The notes: a model not told the origin generated them from the letters alone. A stretch of 64,000 bases of DNA from Caenorhabditis elegans (GCF_000002985.6 NC_003280.10:1054001-1118000); one strand, 5' to 3'. Shown: positions 31,020 to 43,551, numbered from the stretch's first letter. A program made the numbers and translations.

Positions 31020-32700
31020 GTGTAAACAAGTGTCTGCGTCTCTTCGCTCTCTCCACTATTGTGCTCACTTTCAAAGATTCCTGCGTCTCGTTCATCTTTT
31101 TTCAATATCCATGTCGTCGCGGACACCCAACCCTCGTCATCAAAAAGAAGCCTGCGTCTCTTATCTTTTATCATAAATGTCAAGCTTCTCTGCGTTTCTC
31201 CCCATGACTTTTAAAAATGTGTGGGGTTAGAGAGTGGAAGGCGGAGAGGGCACAGATATAATTTCAATATTATTATTTTATTTTTGAATTTTTGGATTTT
31301 TTTTGGAATTATTCGACTTCCCCTTTTTGCGGGAACGTGCCATCTGAGCCATGGTGCATCGGCCATTGTTTTTAATTGTAGTTTAGGAACCTATCTAATG
31401 TCTAAAATTCATTCAGCATTTTAGAGTTTTAATAGAAAAATGGGAAAAAAATTTACCCCCAGCGGGATTCGAACCCCGGACCTATTTCTCCACAGTCATC
31501 CCTCTTACCAGTTGAGCCACTTTCGCAATTTTTCAATTTTGTTTTAAAATGGCTCCTAGAGTCAATTTTTGTGTTGCTTTCTATTTTTAAAATATTTTTT
31601 TGGAAAAACTACATCCAAAACCCATAATTTGGACTACAAAACCGCCAAACATTTTTTTCGAAATTTCCAAAACTCTTCAAATCATAGCTGATCGAATAAA
31701 AAAAAAGAAAATATTTTACCCCCACCGGGGTTCGAGCCCCGGACCTATTTCTCCAAAGTCATCACTCATACCAGTTGAGCCACTTTCGCAATTTTTGAAT
31801 TTTGTTTTAAAATGGCTCCTAGAGTCAATTTTTGTGTTGTTTTGTATTTTTAAGTTAATTTTTTAGAAAAGCTACATTTAAAATCCATAATTTGGACTTC
31901 AAAACAGCGAAACTTTTTTTGATCGAATGAAAAAAAATGAAAAAATGTTTGCTTCAGTGGGGGTCGAACCTCGGACCTATTTCTCCAAAGTCATCCCTCT
32001 TACCAGTTGAGCCACTTTCGTAATTTTTCAATTTTGGTCTAAAATGACCCCGGGGTGAATTTTTGTGACATTTTCATTATTTTCTCATGAATTTTTCAAT
32101 TTTTACAATTTCACATAGGAAAAAAATCAAAAAATTTTCCGTCTCAAGTACTTTTTACACACAAAGTGTGAACTTTTGGCCATTTTCTCTGCGTCTAGAA
32201 TTTCTAATTTCTCTGCGTCTCCGCGATGATTTTTAAAAATCAGAGGGCCGAGAGAGTGGCGCAGAGAAAATTGTGGATCTTTGTTGGCCTAAAATTTTAG
32301 GATCAAAGAGGACTATGGGGACAAAAAAAATTATTCCAAATATCATCTTAATTTCTTTTTTTTTTAAATCCCAAAACTGATTTAAAAAGTTCCAAAATAA
32401 TTCTAGGCCTAAAAAATAAATTCTCAAAACCCTCACTTTAATTCAAATTCCTTGACATTTGGGTTTAAATCATAGGAAATGTTCAGATAAACTCGAATTT
32501 CTAACTAACAAGTCCATCAACCCACTAATTTCCTCTGAAAAATCCCAAATTCCCAGGCTCTCCAATTTTCTCTAAATCTCTCCTTCTCGCCCCACTCTCT
32601 CTCCTTGATGATTTTCAAAAATGCATTTGTGAGACTGTAAGAGAGTGCAGAGAAACGAGGGCAACGTGGGTCTTCTAGGCTCCGCCCACTTTTCTCTGTG
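31020..32700. repeat. dispersed TCTCTGCGTCTC palindromes
   Basis: Imperfect hairpins of the form TCTCTGCGTCTC ... GATTTTTAAAAATC ... GAGAGAGTGGCGCAGAGAAA occur at about 31185-31250, 32205-32275 and 32560-32665. Half-copies (CCTGCGTCTC) lie at 31036, 31080 and 31149. The arms pair within each copy. They surround the tandem tRNA-like units below. No gene is visible in 30441-38009. Confidence 0.65.
31455..32013 (-). repeat. three tandem tRNA-like units
   Basis: Units at 31455-31521, 31720-31782 and 31955-32013, spaced 235-265 bp with similar spacer sequence (TTTTAAAATGGCTCCTAGAG). Read on the minus strand each has TGGCTCAACTGGTA (A-box-like) and, about 31 bases later, a GGTTCGA-like B box (GGGGTTCGAATCCC in the first). 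A tRNA-type T stem is present; the anticodon stem and acceptor stem do not pair. They are tRNA-derived repeats, not functional tRNA genes. Confidence 0.8.
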
Positions 32701-32941
32701 TTCTTCAAAAGTCGCTTGTTGACACATTGTCACATGCATTACCAACGCCGGCAAATGGTTTTTTTTGTATTGTTGCGAGTGGTTTCTGTTAGGGTTACTG
32801 TAGATTTTTAGGCCAAAATTTTAAGATTTTAAGGAGTTTTTAAAATGTTTGAATTTTTCCAAACTTTGTCTGAAAAGTTTTAAGAATTAAATTCGATGTG
32901 GCAAAATTGATATTAACTAACAAAAATATTTTTTTTTGGCT

Positions 32942-33300
32942 CTACGGGGGGTCGAACCCTGGTCTGTTGCGTACCAACCACCCCTCTTACCAGTTGCGCC
33001 AAAACTACACTTTTTCAAATTTCAAAAAAAAACGATATTTAGATTAACTTTTCTGGAAATTTTCAATATTTTTATTTATTTTTCTTAAAATTTTAGGGAA
33101 ACTAATTTTTAACAAAAAATTTACAAGAAAACTGCCTGAAATTTCCCGAAGAATCTATTTTTTCGACTAAAAAGTTAGATTTCCATGCATTCCAATTCAG
33201 CATACGACAAACTCCACTCAAACAAAAATTTTGACACCAGACCGGGATCGAACCCTGGTGTGTTGCCCACCAGCCATCCCTCTTACCAGTTGAGCCAAAA
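32942..33300 (-). repeat. two tRNA-like units
   Basis: Units at 32942-33003 and 33238-33298, both read from the minus strand, with AGGGTTCGA B boxes and TGGC(T/G)CAACTGGTAAGAG A boxes. The first has a G for T change in the A box. Confidence 0.75.
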
Positions 33301-33795
33301 ACTCGATTTTTCTAAAAAATTCTCAAAATCACCCAAAATAGGTCAATATGGGGTTCAAATTATAGCAAACTTTCTGTTGAATTTAAGTTTAAATACGACA
33401 AATTTCAAATCTAAAAAACTATAAAAAATCAATTAGATTTTTTTCCGGCGTTCAATATCACCTGTTTTCCGGCGCCCCGACACCACATGTTATTTGTTTT
33501 TGTGGTTTGGCGCTCTGAAAGAGCCCAAAAAACATTTTCTAATCTTTATTTTTTTAGTATATTCTCCTACTATAAAAAAATGCACTTCAATCAACAAAAG
33601 CGTCTCCAGGGAGGCCGTTTCAATCTGATATTGGATTCTTTTTTCTACTTTTTTTTTTCGAGAACAAAGAACGTTTTTTGAATGATTTTCGGTTAAAACG
33701 TAGAAGAAAAAATTATTGCTACTTTTTTTTGTTTCCAAAAAAAAAATTTCTAGCTAAAAAAATAAAAAAGCACATGGTGCATCGGTTCATCTCGT

Positions 33796-33817
33796 CCCCC
33801 CCCCCCCCCCCCCCCCC
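33796..33817. repeat. homopolymer C tract (22)
   Basis: Twenty-two consecutive C, the longest homopolymer of G/C in the window. Tracts of this size are known deletion hotspots in C. elegans lacking the DOG-1/FANCJ helicase. Confidence 0.95.
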
Positions 33818-34196
33818 ATTACACCCCTTAAGCCCACTCACTTTTAGATCCTTTTCCACACCTGACTTTTTCCCCCGTGTAATTTGATCCATTGAAATTG
33901 TGACGTAAAAATTTGCAAAAATTTGAGTGATTTTCAAAGATTCAGAGATTGTAAACCTTCCTCCCCATAAAAAAACTGTTCAAAAATACTTTTTTTTTTC
34001 AAAATCTACTACTGTAGTTTGACCTCCGAATTATCGTAATTTTACCTAGATAATCTGGTAATCTGAATTAGCATTTAACAGGGTGTTAACTGATGTTTGA
34101 CCACCCACGACGATAATGGAAAATCTCTACCCTCAGAGGAAACCAAGATTCTAAAACCAGTCAGTTTTGTAGGAATAACAAAACAAAAATTTTTGC

Positions 34197-34510
34197 CCGC
34201 AGCGGGGGTCGAACCCCGGTGTGTTGTCTCTCAGCCATTCGTGTCCGGCCTAGAATTTCATGAAAATTCATAATTTCTTAATAAAACTGCTGAAAACTCT
34301 TTGAGAGACTCCGAAACTGTGAAAAATATTAGAGAAGCTTAAAATGTTCAGTTTTAACCCACAGGTTTCAGGAAATAGCAAATCAAAAACTTCTAAGGCC
34401 TAAATTGTATGATTTGCCGCGACCTTTAAAAAAATAAAAAAGTTTACCACCACCGGGGGTCGAACCCCGGTCGCTTGCCTACCAGTCATCCCTCTTACCG
34501 GCTGAGCCAT
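34197..34510 (-). repeat. two tRNA-like units, one truncated
   Basis: 34448-34510 is complete with GGGGTTCGACCCCCGG. 34197-34250 keeps the B-box half but loses the A-box half after 'CAGCCATTCGTG'. Confidence 0.7.
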
Positions 34511-34945
34511 GGAGCATCACATTTTTTTCGAAATTTTTTGGGAAACCTTCAAATTTTCTATTTTAGGCTCATTTTTCAAAGAAAAATAGTTTGTAAACTA
34601 GAAGAATCCCTCGATTTCTCAAAAAAAAAAGAAGAAAAAGTGAAAGTTCCATTTGGTCATCCAACAAAAAAAGTGTAGGGAGAATATTTGGCAATTTCCA
34701 ACCCTCTCTCTCTGGCAATTTTGTATCGCAACATGTACAAACAAATACACACTACTTGCCTCCCATTTTTTTTTTTTTGGAAATTACCTCCGATTTTCAC
34801 TTTTCCCAATTATTTTGTTCCCCTCCGACGGGCGATTTCGACCTTGTTGTCTTTTTTCTGAAGATCATTCTTTTGAAATTTTGGTTTTCTAAAGTATCAA
34901 TAAGTTACTGCATTTTTTTGTTTTGGAATTTCGAATATAAGTAGT

Positions 34946-35169
34946 TTTGGCTCAGGCGGTAAGGGGGATGACTAGTAGGCAATGGACCAGGGTTCGACCC
35001 CCGCTGTGGTTTAAAATTTTTTTGTTAGCCTTTTTTTTTAGATTTCAAGGTTTTAATTAGAAAACTCAAAATTCAAGTTAAATTCTGAAATTTTAAAATT
35101 GCAGTTTTGGCTCAACTGGTAAGAGAGATGCCTGTCGGGTAACACACCAGGGTTCGACTCCCCCGTGTG
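34946..35169 (+). repeat. two tRNA-like units on the plus strand
   Basis: Units at 34946-35010 (TTGGCTCAGGCGGTAAG ... GGGTTCGACCCCC) and 35105-35169 (TTGGCTCAACTGGTAAGAG ... GGGTTCGACTCCCC). They are oriented opposite to most copies nearby. Confidence 0.75.
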
Positions 35170-35499
35170 GCAAAAAGTTTTTATATGATTTTTTTTGACT
35201 CTCGATGCATAAATTCACTTTAAAACCAACAATTTTCATTATTTCTTTCAGTCCAAACATACAAAAATCCTTCCCAAAAAAGTACACATATAAATCCCTC
35301 CTACCAACTCCTATGTATTTAATCGACGGTCGGTATGTGTAATTCCCGAGTGAAAGTTACCCGACTGTGACCGCAATTTATTTATGTACTAACAATGAGG
35401 TAGTGGGGATTTCAATAGGTTTTTCAGTTTCAATGCAAATCACTTTTTTCGTCGAACGTTATTGAAATTGTGTTTTTTGACAATCTCTGACTGAACTAG

Positions 35500-36740
35500 G
35501 AAGACGTCGGCTGCTCACAAACCCTCGAGGTGTCGGCTGCTTTTTTTTTGCAAAAGTGCCGGCTGCTTCCAAACCTCTGATTTGTCGTCTGCTACTAATT
35601 ATAGCACACTTTATGTTCCTTGTCTACTCCCCGCAATTCCCATTCCAATATCAAAATAAGAAAGCAAATAACAATTCTAAGTGGGTTAGTAGTAATAGTA
35701 GCAGGAGACCTGTTTTACTATTTTTACCGAAAATTTTCAAAATGCCTGCTAATCGATTAGAAGAATTAGGGAATTACAAGGCTTTTTAACTGTAATTCTA
35801 TTAAATTTGAGAACACTGTAGCATTGCCTCAGAACCCATCAGGTGTCGGCTGCTTAATCATGTATAAAATGTTGCCTGGGAGGTGTCGGCTGCTTCTCCA
35901 AATCTCAGTTTGACATATTTACAGTAACCTGACCTACTTTTCTTCTATCAAAATATGATCCCACGCCGTTCCGTTTGACTTACTTCACACACTGGCAACA
36001 AAATATTTTTTTAGCAAAATGTTGACTTTTTTTTATCGGCCTGTTCCTCCCCATAAACACTGGGAATTGTCCAGTTTCGGGGAAAACTTTGCATTTTGCC
36101 GGCGGAGACACCACGTGCAAAACGGAGAGGTGGGGGGCTATTATGAAGTCAATTTTTTGGTCGTTCATTCTAGTCACACTAATACTAACAAACGGGAAAA
36201 ACTCGGCGATTTATCTACAGTTACATGCGTTCTGTTTTGATCTATTGAGTGTTGAGATCTGTTTGCAGAAAACATTGGCGCTTTTTCAAATTTTCAAATT
36301 TTCGCATTTTAAAGTGAAATATTCAAACTTGGCACCCACCCATATGAAAAATTCCAACAAAAAAAAGCAGCCGACACTTCGCGAGTTCAATGCAAATAGG
36401 CTAAGCCCAGACCTAGGGGCTTAAGCCCAAGCTTAAGCCTAAACATAAGCCTAATCCTGAGCCAAAGCCTAAGCCTAAAACTAAATCTAAACCTAACAAG
36501 TAATACTAAGCCTCAGCCTAGGATTGGTACCACAAATCACATCGCTGATTTTAAATATCATTCTTATCTTATCTCGATTGGAACTATTTTCTTGTCACCT
36601 CTTGATAAAATCATCTACTTCACTGATGATTGTAAGTTTGGTCTATCAGGAAGGGGTAGCTCAGCAGCCGACACTTCGTGGTTTTTTTGGCGACCGACAC
36701 CTCTCTGAAGTATAGTGCAGCCGACACTTTACGGGTCCCC
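35500..36740. repeat. dispersed AGCAGCCGACACTTCG motif
   Basis: Copies of GTGTCGGCTGCTT or its complement AGCAGCCGACACTT occur at about 35506, 35540, 35563, 35842, 35881, 36367, 36664, 36692 and 36717. Relatives are found at 30481, 40565, 60668 and 62734. The motif is short and GC-rich against an AT-rich background; no function is evident. Confidence 0.65.
36409..36515 (-). repeat. interstitial telomere-like tract (GCCTAA)n
   Basis: Degenerate GCCTAA/CCTAAG hexamers (TTAGGC on the minus strand, the nematode telomere repeat) with variants such as GCCAAAGCCTAAGCCTAA. Confidence 0.8.
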
Positions 36741-37371
36741 GGCATACATACAAATGGGTTTTGGTCAACTTTTCCCTAGTCGAGTTTAATCCAATTTGTT
36801 TCTCTCCTCACCTCCCAAAACCATACCCCCCACTAATCTAGCCCCCAGTAACCTCAAGGCGTCAAAATCGTCTTGATCATCAATTCATCAAAATGTCGTC
36901 AGAATTAACACTTCTCCTCTACTCTTCCCACCAAATTTCAACCCCGCGAGACACAATCAACCGGTTCTCGGCGCACATTTTCTTCACACTTACTTACTTC
37001 CCCGCAGCCCCACATTTTCACAAGGTCATCAAATCGGATATTTTTGATGGGCAACTAAATGTTTTTGTTAGTTTAGCGGTTTTGTAACCTTTTAATGCAA
37101 TGTTTTGAGTGGTTTTTTGATATTCTGGTCCTCGAAATTCTGAGAACGTGGCGAATTTTTAAGGTTCCTGGACATGGTGCACCGAAGAAAAAATTTAAAA
37201 ATTTAACTTTAATTTTGAACTTGCTCATAAGAAATGTATATGTTTTTATCTAAAAATAAACTTAATTTTTTTAAAGGTTTTAACCTAAAAATTGTTGGAA
37301 ATTTCACGAAAAAAAGGTCAAAACTATTTTTCAATTGGAACTTCAAAAAATTACTAAAACAAAAAATTTGG

Positions 37372-37615
37372 CCGCACCTGGGGGTCGAACCCCGGTATGT
37401 TGCCTACCGGTCATCCTTCTTACCAGTTGAGCCATATAGCGAAAATTTAGAAATTCAAAAAAACCGCTCCTACACTCAAAATTTCTTAGAATCATTTTTT
37501 ACTAGAATTTTTTGTCAAGATGTAATAGATTTCATCAAAACAAAATTAGTGGCCCTACCTGGGGGTCGAACCCTGGTGTGTTGCCTATCAGCCATCCCTC
37601 TTACCAGTTGAGCCA
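37372..37615 (-). repeat. two tRNA-like units upstream of the SLC6 gene
   Basis: Units at 37372-37436 and 37551-37615, both with GGGGTTCGACCCCCAGG-type T arms on the minus strand, 400-640 bp before the SLC6 start codon. Confidence 0.75.
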
Positions 37616-38009
37616 AAACAGCGCAAACTCATTTTTTCTCGATTTTTCTGAATTTTGCATTTTTTCAACTTAAAATTGTATCGAATACTCAGATTTTCAT
37701 CCATTTTGAGAAAGTTTTTCTAAGCCAACCCGTTCCCCCGGAGCTCCTTTTTCTTTCCAATATTTACCGTTCCACTTGTCATTGACACCTAACCGCGTGC
37801 GTGTAGGGTGTCAAATCAAAAACAAGTAAATATCATTGCTTTTTTTCAATTTTTCAACCTGCAAACACTCTTCCAGACAAAACAAACAGACATAAATGTT
37901 CATGTTTTCCCCCCATTTCGCATGTTTTTCATCTTGTTAGCGTCTGTTTTTTTTTCGACATTTTTATATGAAACAAAAACCAACTGTGCAAATCTCAATT
38001 TTCAGAACA

Positions 38010-41000
38010 ATGGGTACTTCCGAACATGTGCCGCTACCGACGGATGAGGCGAAAGCCAAGGAGCTCGAGCAATCTCAGCATTCTGAAGAGCCGGATAGGT
38101 GGGGGACTTGTTTAAATTATGAAACAAGCTTAGAAAAAATTATTGGCCCTAGCTGGGGGTCGAACCCCGGTGTGTTGCTTACCAGTCATCTCTCTTACCA
38201 GTTGAGCCATAACTACAATTTATTTTTTTTCCCAAAAAAAGGGTTCTAGAGTGAAATTTTATGAGGAACACGAAAATCTATATAAAAACGTTTGAAAATC
38301 AAATTTTGGCAGTGGAAATTCATCTTTTGGGTGGAAAGGATCTTCAGTCAAAATTTTTTTGTTTAGGAATTTAATATCAAAAGTTCTTGTTTCAGCACAT
38401 TTGAAAAGGAAATTGATAAAACTTCAAAAAAAAAATTTCCAAAAATTTGCCAAAATTTCAAAAAAAAAAGCCAGAATGGTTGCGAAAAATTCCAAAAATT
38501 TTTTTTCAGTAAATTTATGTACAAAATTAAATAAAATTCCCGGAATTTAACAAAAATTGAGTACAGCAGGAATTTTTTAGAAAATTTAAAAGCGTGTAGA
38601 TTTGGCTCAACTGGTAACAGGGATGGCTGGTAAGCAACACACCAGGGTTCGACCCCCGATGCAACCAATATTTTTTATTTTGTGTAATTTAGTGTATTTC
38701 AACTTGCAATTTGCGTTTTCTGCGAAATTTGGCTTGAAAATCAATAAATGTCTTTTAACTTTCAGAGGACAATGGACAGGAAAATTCGATTTCCTCATGA
38801 GCATGGTCGCCTACGCAGTGGGCCTTGGAAACGTTTGGCGGTTCCCGTATTTGTGTTACAAGTGAGTACTGTAGACTGGGTAATACGCAAACACCCTTAC
38901 GCGAAAATGCACAAATTTCTAAAACTTTCCGAAAAACCCCCGATTAGGGGTTAAACTGCATGGAGATTTCGAATTTTAGCACTAAAAATTTAAAAAATCA
39001 ACTTCAGAAACGGTGGAGGCTCCTTCCTCGTAGTCTACATGATCTTCTTCTGCCTGGCAGCCGTTCCAATTTTCCTGATGGAGGTCACAGTTGGTCAGTA
39101 CCTGCAAAAAGGTGCTATGGAAATGTGGCTCATGTGCCCACTTTTCCGTGGTGTCGGAATCGGTAATGTCGTGATCGCCTTCATGTGCATCGCCTACTTC
39201 TGTGTAATTGTCGCCTGGGCCATGTTCTACATGATTAGCTCAATTGCCTGGGTGTTCCCGTGGGAGACTTGCAACAATTATTGGAATGATGCCACGTGTG
39301 TCACTGGAAAGGAAAACTTTACCGAGTTGGCGAGGATTAAGGTGAATTCAGATTTTGATTTTTTGATATGAAACTAAAATATTTGGTTGCAAATTGACTT
39401 TAACTAATTAAAAATCACGTGTTCTAGCTAATAATGTCAAAACAAAAATTTTATGCCCCACCGGGGATCGAACCCTGGTGTGTTGCCTACCATCCATCCC
39501 TCTTACCTACTGAGCCATTAGTACACATTTTAAAATTTTCGAAAAAAAATGTCTGGGATGTTAGTTTTTCATGGTGATTTTGAATTTTCAAATATTTTTT
39601 TGCGAAAACCAAATTTGAAGAGTGTATTTTACTGGAATTTCTGAGTTTATACATCTAACACTCAGCAACTACAGAAATATGGCTGTGTGAACTTGTGTGA
39701 ACATTTTTCTAGTAAAATTCATCGTAACAAAAAATTTGGGCCGCATCGGGGGTCGAACCCTGGTGTGTTGCTCTCCAGTCATCCCTCTTCCCGACTGAGC
39801 CAAAATTTCATCTTTTTCAAAAAAAAAATTTCTCTAAATTTGCTCAAAATCATTCAGAATTTGAATTTTTTCCATAAAAAATTTAATTTCAAGCAATAAT
39901 ACTCCGATTTTCAGGCCCTCGTCGCCAGTGCCGGAGGCCACACTCAAACCTCTGTGGAGCAGTTCTGGGAGAAGCGTGTGCTCCATGATACCGGAGATAT
40001 TTCCGAATTTGGTGGGATTCAATGGGAGCTGTTCTTCATTATGGCTGCTGCTTGGCTGATTGTCTACTTTGCTCTCTGGAAGGGTATCACTCAAGCTAGA
40101 AAGGTGGGTGCAATTGCCAAAAGCTTGAAAAAACTTTAGTTTGAATTTTTCCTGCTTCAAACTGCAATTTTCGAATTCTCTTTCAAATTTCCGTAAATTT
40201 GACACCCATATTGCCGTGTTTACCTCAAAACTGAAATTTGTCGAATTCCGGTAGACGCGCTGTGTGTCGCGTCGCGGCTATATTTTTAGAAAATGTTTTA
40301 ACTTTTCCAGTTCGTCTACTTCTGCGCCCTCTTCCCATACGTCCTGATCTTCATTCTCCTGATTCGTGGTCTTACCCTAGAAGGAGCCGGTACTGGAATC
40401 TACTTCTACCTGAAGCCCAATGCAACTAGGCTTCTGGACACGGCGGTCTGGAAGGATGCAGGAACCCAGGTCTTCTACTCTTACGGAGTCGGTTTCGGAG
40501 CCCTGATCGCCCTGGGATCCCACAATAAATTCAATCACAACTGCTTCAAGTAAGTTGGCCTGTGAGGTGTCGACCGCTAATTTTTAAATTTTAATTTTTT
40601 AGAGACGCCATCACCATGTGCTTCATCAATGGATGTACCTCCATCACCGCCGGATTCGCTGTCTTTTCAATTCTCGGATACATGTCCCATGTAGCTCAGA
40701 AGGATATTTCTGAAATTGTGAAGCCTGGCGTCGGGTTGGCCTTCTTGGCGTACCCTGAAGTAGCCTCTAACCTTCCGATGAAACAAGTTTTCGCTGTCCT
40801 TTTCTTCCTTATGATCACAATTCTTGGGTTGGACTCACAAGTTTGTATGATGGAGGGACTATTTACGGCGTTGGAAGACGCTTTCCCGATCCTCAGAAAA
40901 TACAAAAAGCAGTCACTTGGAATATTCTGCCTGTTCTTCTTCTGCATCGGAATTCCTATGGTTACACATGTGAGTTTTGAATCTACAAGTTTTTAAATGA

Positions 41001-43551
41001 AAAATTTGAATTCTCCATAAAATTTCCGTTATTTTGAACCCCATATTGACCAAGGTCGGATAAAAACTAACAAACTTCTAAATTTTCGGCGCGTTGCGTG
41101 TCGCGTCGCGGCTAAATCTCAAAATTTGCCTTAATATGTTCAGGAAAGTACCACAAACTATGTTTTTTGAAATCTTCATAAAATTTCCCTTAATTTAAGC
41201 CCCATATTAACCTAGTTTGGATAAAAACTAACGAATTTCTAAATTTTCGGCGCGTTGCGTGTCGCGTCGCGGCTGAGTTGTGAAATTTGTGTTAGTTTTA
41301 TTCAGACACTAGTCTTGTTAATTAAATATAAAAGTTCTAACAGTTTCGCACTAAAAGAAAGATAAATTGATCGAAAACTAAAAATTCGAAAGAATCTCAG
41401 GTGCGTCGCGTGTCGCGTCGCGGCTAAATTTTAAAACTTGCCTTAACATGTTTTGGAAAATGCGGCAAACTATGTTTTTTTGAAATCTTTATGAAATTTC
41501 CGTTAATTTGAGCCCCATATTGACATAGTTTGGATAGAAACTAACAACTTTCTGAATATTCGGGGCGTCGCGTGTCGCGTCGCGGCTAAGTTTCAAAACT
41601 TGCCCTAATTTGTTCTGAAATATGTCGGAAACTATATTTTTCGAAATCTTCATGAAATTTTCGTTATTTTGAGCCCCATATTAACCTAGTTTGGATAAAA
41701 ACTAACGAATTTCTAAATTTTCGGCGCGTTGCGTGTCGCGTCGCGGCTGAGTTGTGAAATTTGTGTTAGTTTTATTCAGACACTAGTCTTGTTAATTAAA
41801 TATAAAAGTTCTAACAGTTTCGCACTAAAAGAAAGATAAATTGATCGAAAACTAAAAATTCGAAAGAATCTCAGGTGCGTCGCGGCTAAATTTTAAAACT
41901 TGCCTTAACATGTTTTGGAAAATGCGGCAAACTATGTTTTTTTGAAATCTTTATGAAATTTCCGTTAATTTGAGCCCCATATTGACATAGTTTGGATAGA
42001 AACTAACAACTTTCTGAATATTCGGGGCGTCGCGTGTCGCGTCGCGGCTAAGTTTCAAAACTTGCCCTAATTTGTTCTGAAAAATGTCGGAAACTATATT
42101 TTTCGAAATCTTCATGAAATTTTCGTTATTTTGAGCCCCATATTGCCGCAGTTTGGACAAAAACCAACAAATTTCAAATTTTTCGGCGTGTTGCGTGTCG
42201 CGTCGCGGCTAAAATTCAAAACTTGCCTTAATATGTTCAGGAAATGCCGCAAACTATGTTTTTTGAAATTATCATGAAATTTCCGTTATTTTGAGCCCCA
42301 TATTGACCTAGTTCGGATAAAAACTAACAAATTTCTAAATTTTCGGCGCGTTGCGTGTCGCGTCGCGGCTAAATTTTAAAACTTGCCTTAACATGTTTTG
42401 GAAAATGCGGCAAACTATGTTTTTTTTAAATCTTTATGAAATTTTCGTTATTTTGAGCCCCATATTGACCTAGTTTGGATAAAAACTAACCAATTACTAT
42501 ATTTTCGACGCGTTGCGTGTCGCGTCGCGGTTCAAATCTCGTATGTTTTTCAATTATTTGAACCAGCCTTGAAGTCAAAATTTTAATAGTTTTAACCAAA
42601 AAAACAGAATCTGATGCGTCGCGGCGGCGATTCACCATAACCTGAATTTTTTTCCAGTCCGGCTCCCACTGGCTCACCCTTTTCGATGCTTATGGTGCAT
42701 CGGGCTATGCTCTCCTCTTTGTCGTATTCTTTGAAGTAGTCGGTCTGGCTTACGGTTTTGGAGCCCATAACATCAGAAAAGCACTCCATGAAATGATTGG
42801 TGTAACCCTGCCAAAAGGTATCGAGTACGTCTGGAAATTCTGTGCTCCGGCTACGAGTTTGGTGAGTTTTGCTGAAAATTTTGTCTGAAAATTTCAGAAT
42901 TTTGTTCAGGTGCTCTTCGTGTTCTGCGTTGTGTACTATCACCCAGTCAAGTACCCGGACGGAAAGGATTTCCCGTTCTGGGCTAACGCTTTCGGATGGT
43001 TCTTGTCTTCGTGCTCCATGGTTGTCATCCCAGGATATGCTATCTATTATCTCTTCTTCACAAACAAACATCTGACACTCAAAGAGGTGAATGGGCTTTT
43101 TGAGCTTTAAATATTGGATTTTCAAGCTCAGGAACTTATGAGCTTTCAAATAAGTCCCCACAAGCCTAGGTTGGGCTTCGGGACCAACATAAATAGTCTT
43201 AGGCTTCAGTCTTAGGCTTAATCTTAGGCTTGAGATTTGGCTTAGGCTTAGGCTTAGACTTAGGCTTAACTATAGGCTTAGATGTAGCCTCCGGTCTAGG
43301 CTTAGGCTTAGACTTCCTCGCACAAACCTAGCCGTGTGAGTACTTTTCTGAAAGCTTATGTTATCTTGATTTCAATTTTTTGCAAAGTTACTTTAGTAGA
43401 TCAATTTTTTTCGGAAAAACTTGACAAAACGAATATTTTTCAGCGCGTTCGCAAGGGGCTCAACTTGGATGGTTCCTTCGAATCCCCAGCCAAAAAGAAC
43501 CTGGTGAACAACGCCGAGGAGCTGAAATTCATCGAATCCTCTTCTCAATAA
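38010..43551 (+). CDS. snf-3: SLC6 sodium-dependent neurotransmitter-type symporter, 600 aa
   Basis: Nine exons in perfect phase: 38010-38098, 38766-38861, 39008-39341, 39915-40103, 40311-40549, 40603-40969, 42658-42861, 42910-43086 and 43444-43551. The ATG follows TTTTCAGAACA, a likely spliced-leader acceptor. TM1 carries the family signature [18 protein letters not shown]. Twelve membrane segments follow, with a glycosylatable extracellular loop 2 ([19 protein letters not shown], holding the conserved Cys pair). SLC6 proteins couple uptake of amino acids, GABA or betaine to sodium and chloride. The symbol snf-3 (betaine transporter) rests on my memory of the neighbourhood and general likeness to the betaine/GABA subgroup. 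Introns 1, 3, 4, 6 and 8 are loaded with repeats. The 3' end converges on the phosphatase gene. Confidence 0.8.
38145..38663. repeat. two opposed tRNA-like units in SLC6 intron 1
   Basis: 38145-38208 on the minus strand and 38600-38663 on the plus strand (TTTGGCTCAACTGGTAACAG ... AGGGTTCGACCCCC). They point towards each other's flanks within the same 667-bp intron. Confidence 0.75.
39454..39801 (-). repeat. two tRNA-like units in SLC6 intron 3
   Basis: Units at 39454-39518 and 39739-39801, minus strand, antisense to the host gene. Both have AGGGTTCGA(T/C)CCCC B boxes; the second A box is degraded (TCAGTCGGGAAG). Confidence 0.7.
40147..40280 (+). repeat. single GC-rich module in SLC6 intron 4
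   Basis: Contains 'GACACCCATATTGCCGTGTT' and the box GACGCGCTGTGTGTCGCGTC, matching the intron 6 unit in order and orientation. Confidence 0.75.
40970..42657 (+). repeat. SLC6 intron 6: ten GC-rich modules in tandem
   Basis: The 1.7-kb intron is built from units of about 155-160 bp. Each has an AT-rich part with GAGCCCCATATTGACCTAGT and TTTCTAAATTTTCGG, ending in a GC-rich box (GCGTTGCGTGTCGCGTCGCGG). Boxes lie near 41088, 41252, 41401, 41564, 41723, 41875 (truncated), 42027, 42186, 42347 and 42510. A higher-order block of about 475 bp (about 41160-41635) is repeated almost exactly at about 41640-42100, including 'CACTAGTCTTGTTAATTAAA'. Relatives occur in neighbouring genes. Confidence 0.85.
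43186..43325 (+). repeat. interstitial telomere-like (TTAGGC)n tract in SLC6 intron 8
   Basis: About fifteen hexamers, several perfect (GGCTTAGGCTTAGGCTTAG), interrupted by variants. Orientation is TTAGGC on the sense strand of the gene. Confidence 0.85.

Noticed and set aside
40970-42657. CRISPR-like array
   Set aside because: Regular GC-rich repeats alternate with AT-rich stretches, but the spacers are themselves repeats, and the sequence lies within a eukaryotic intron.
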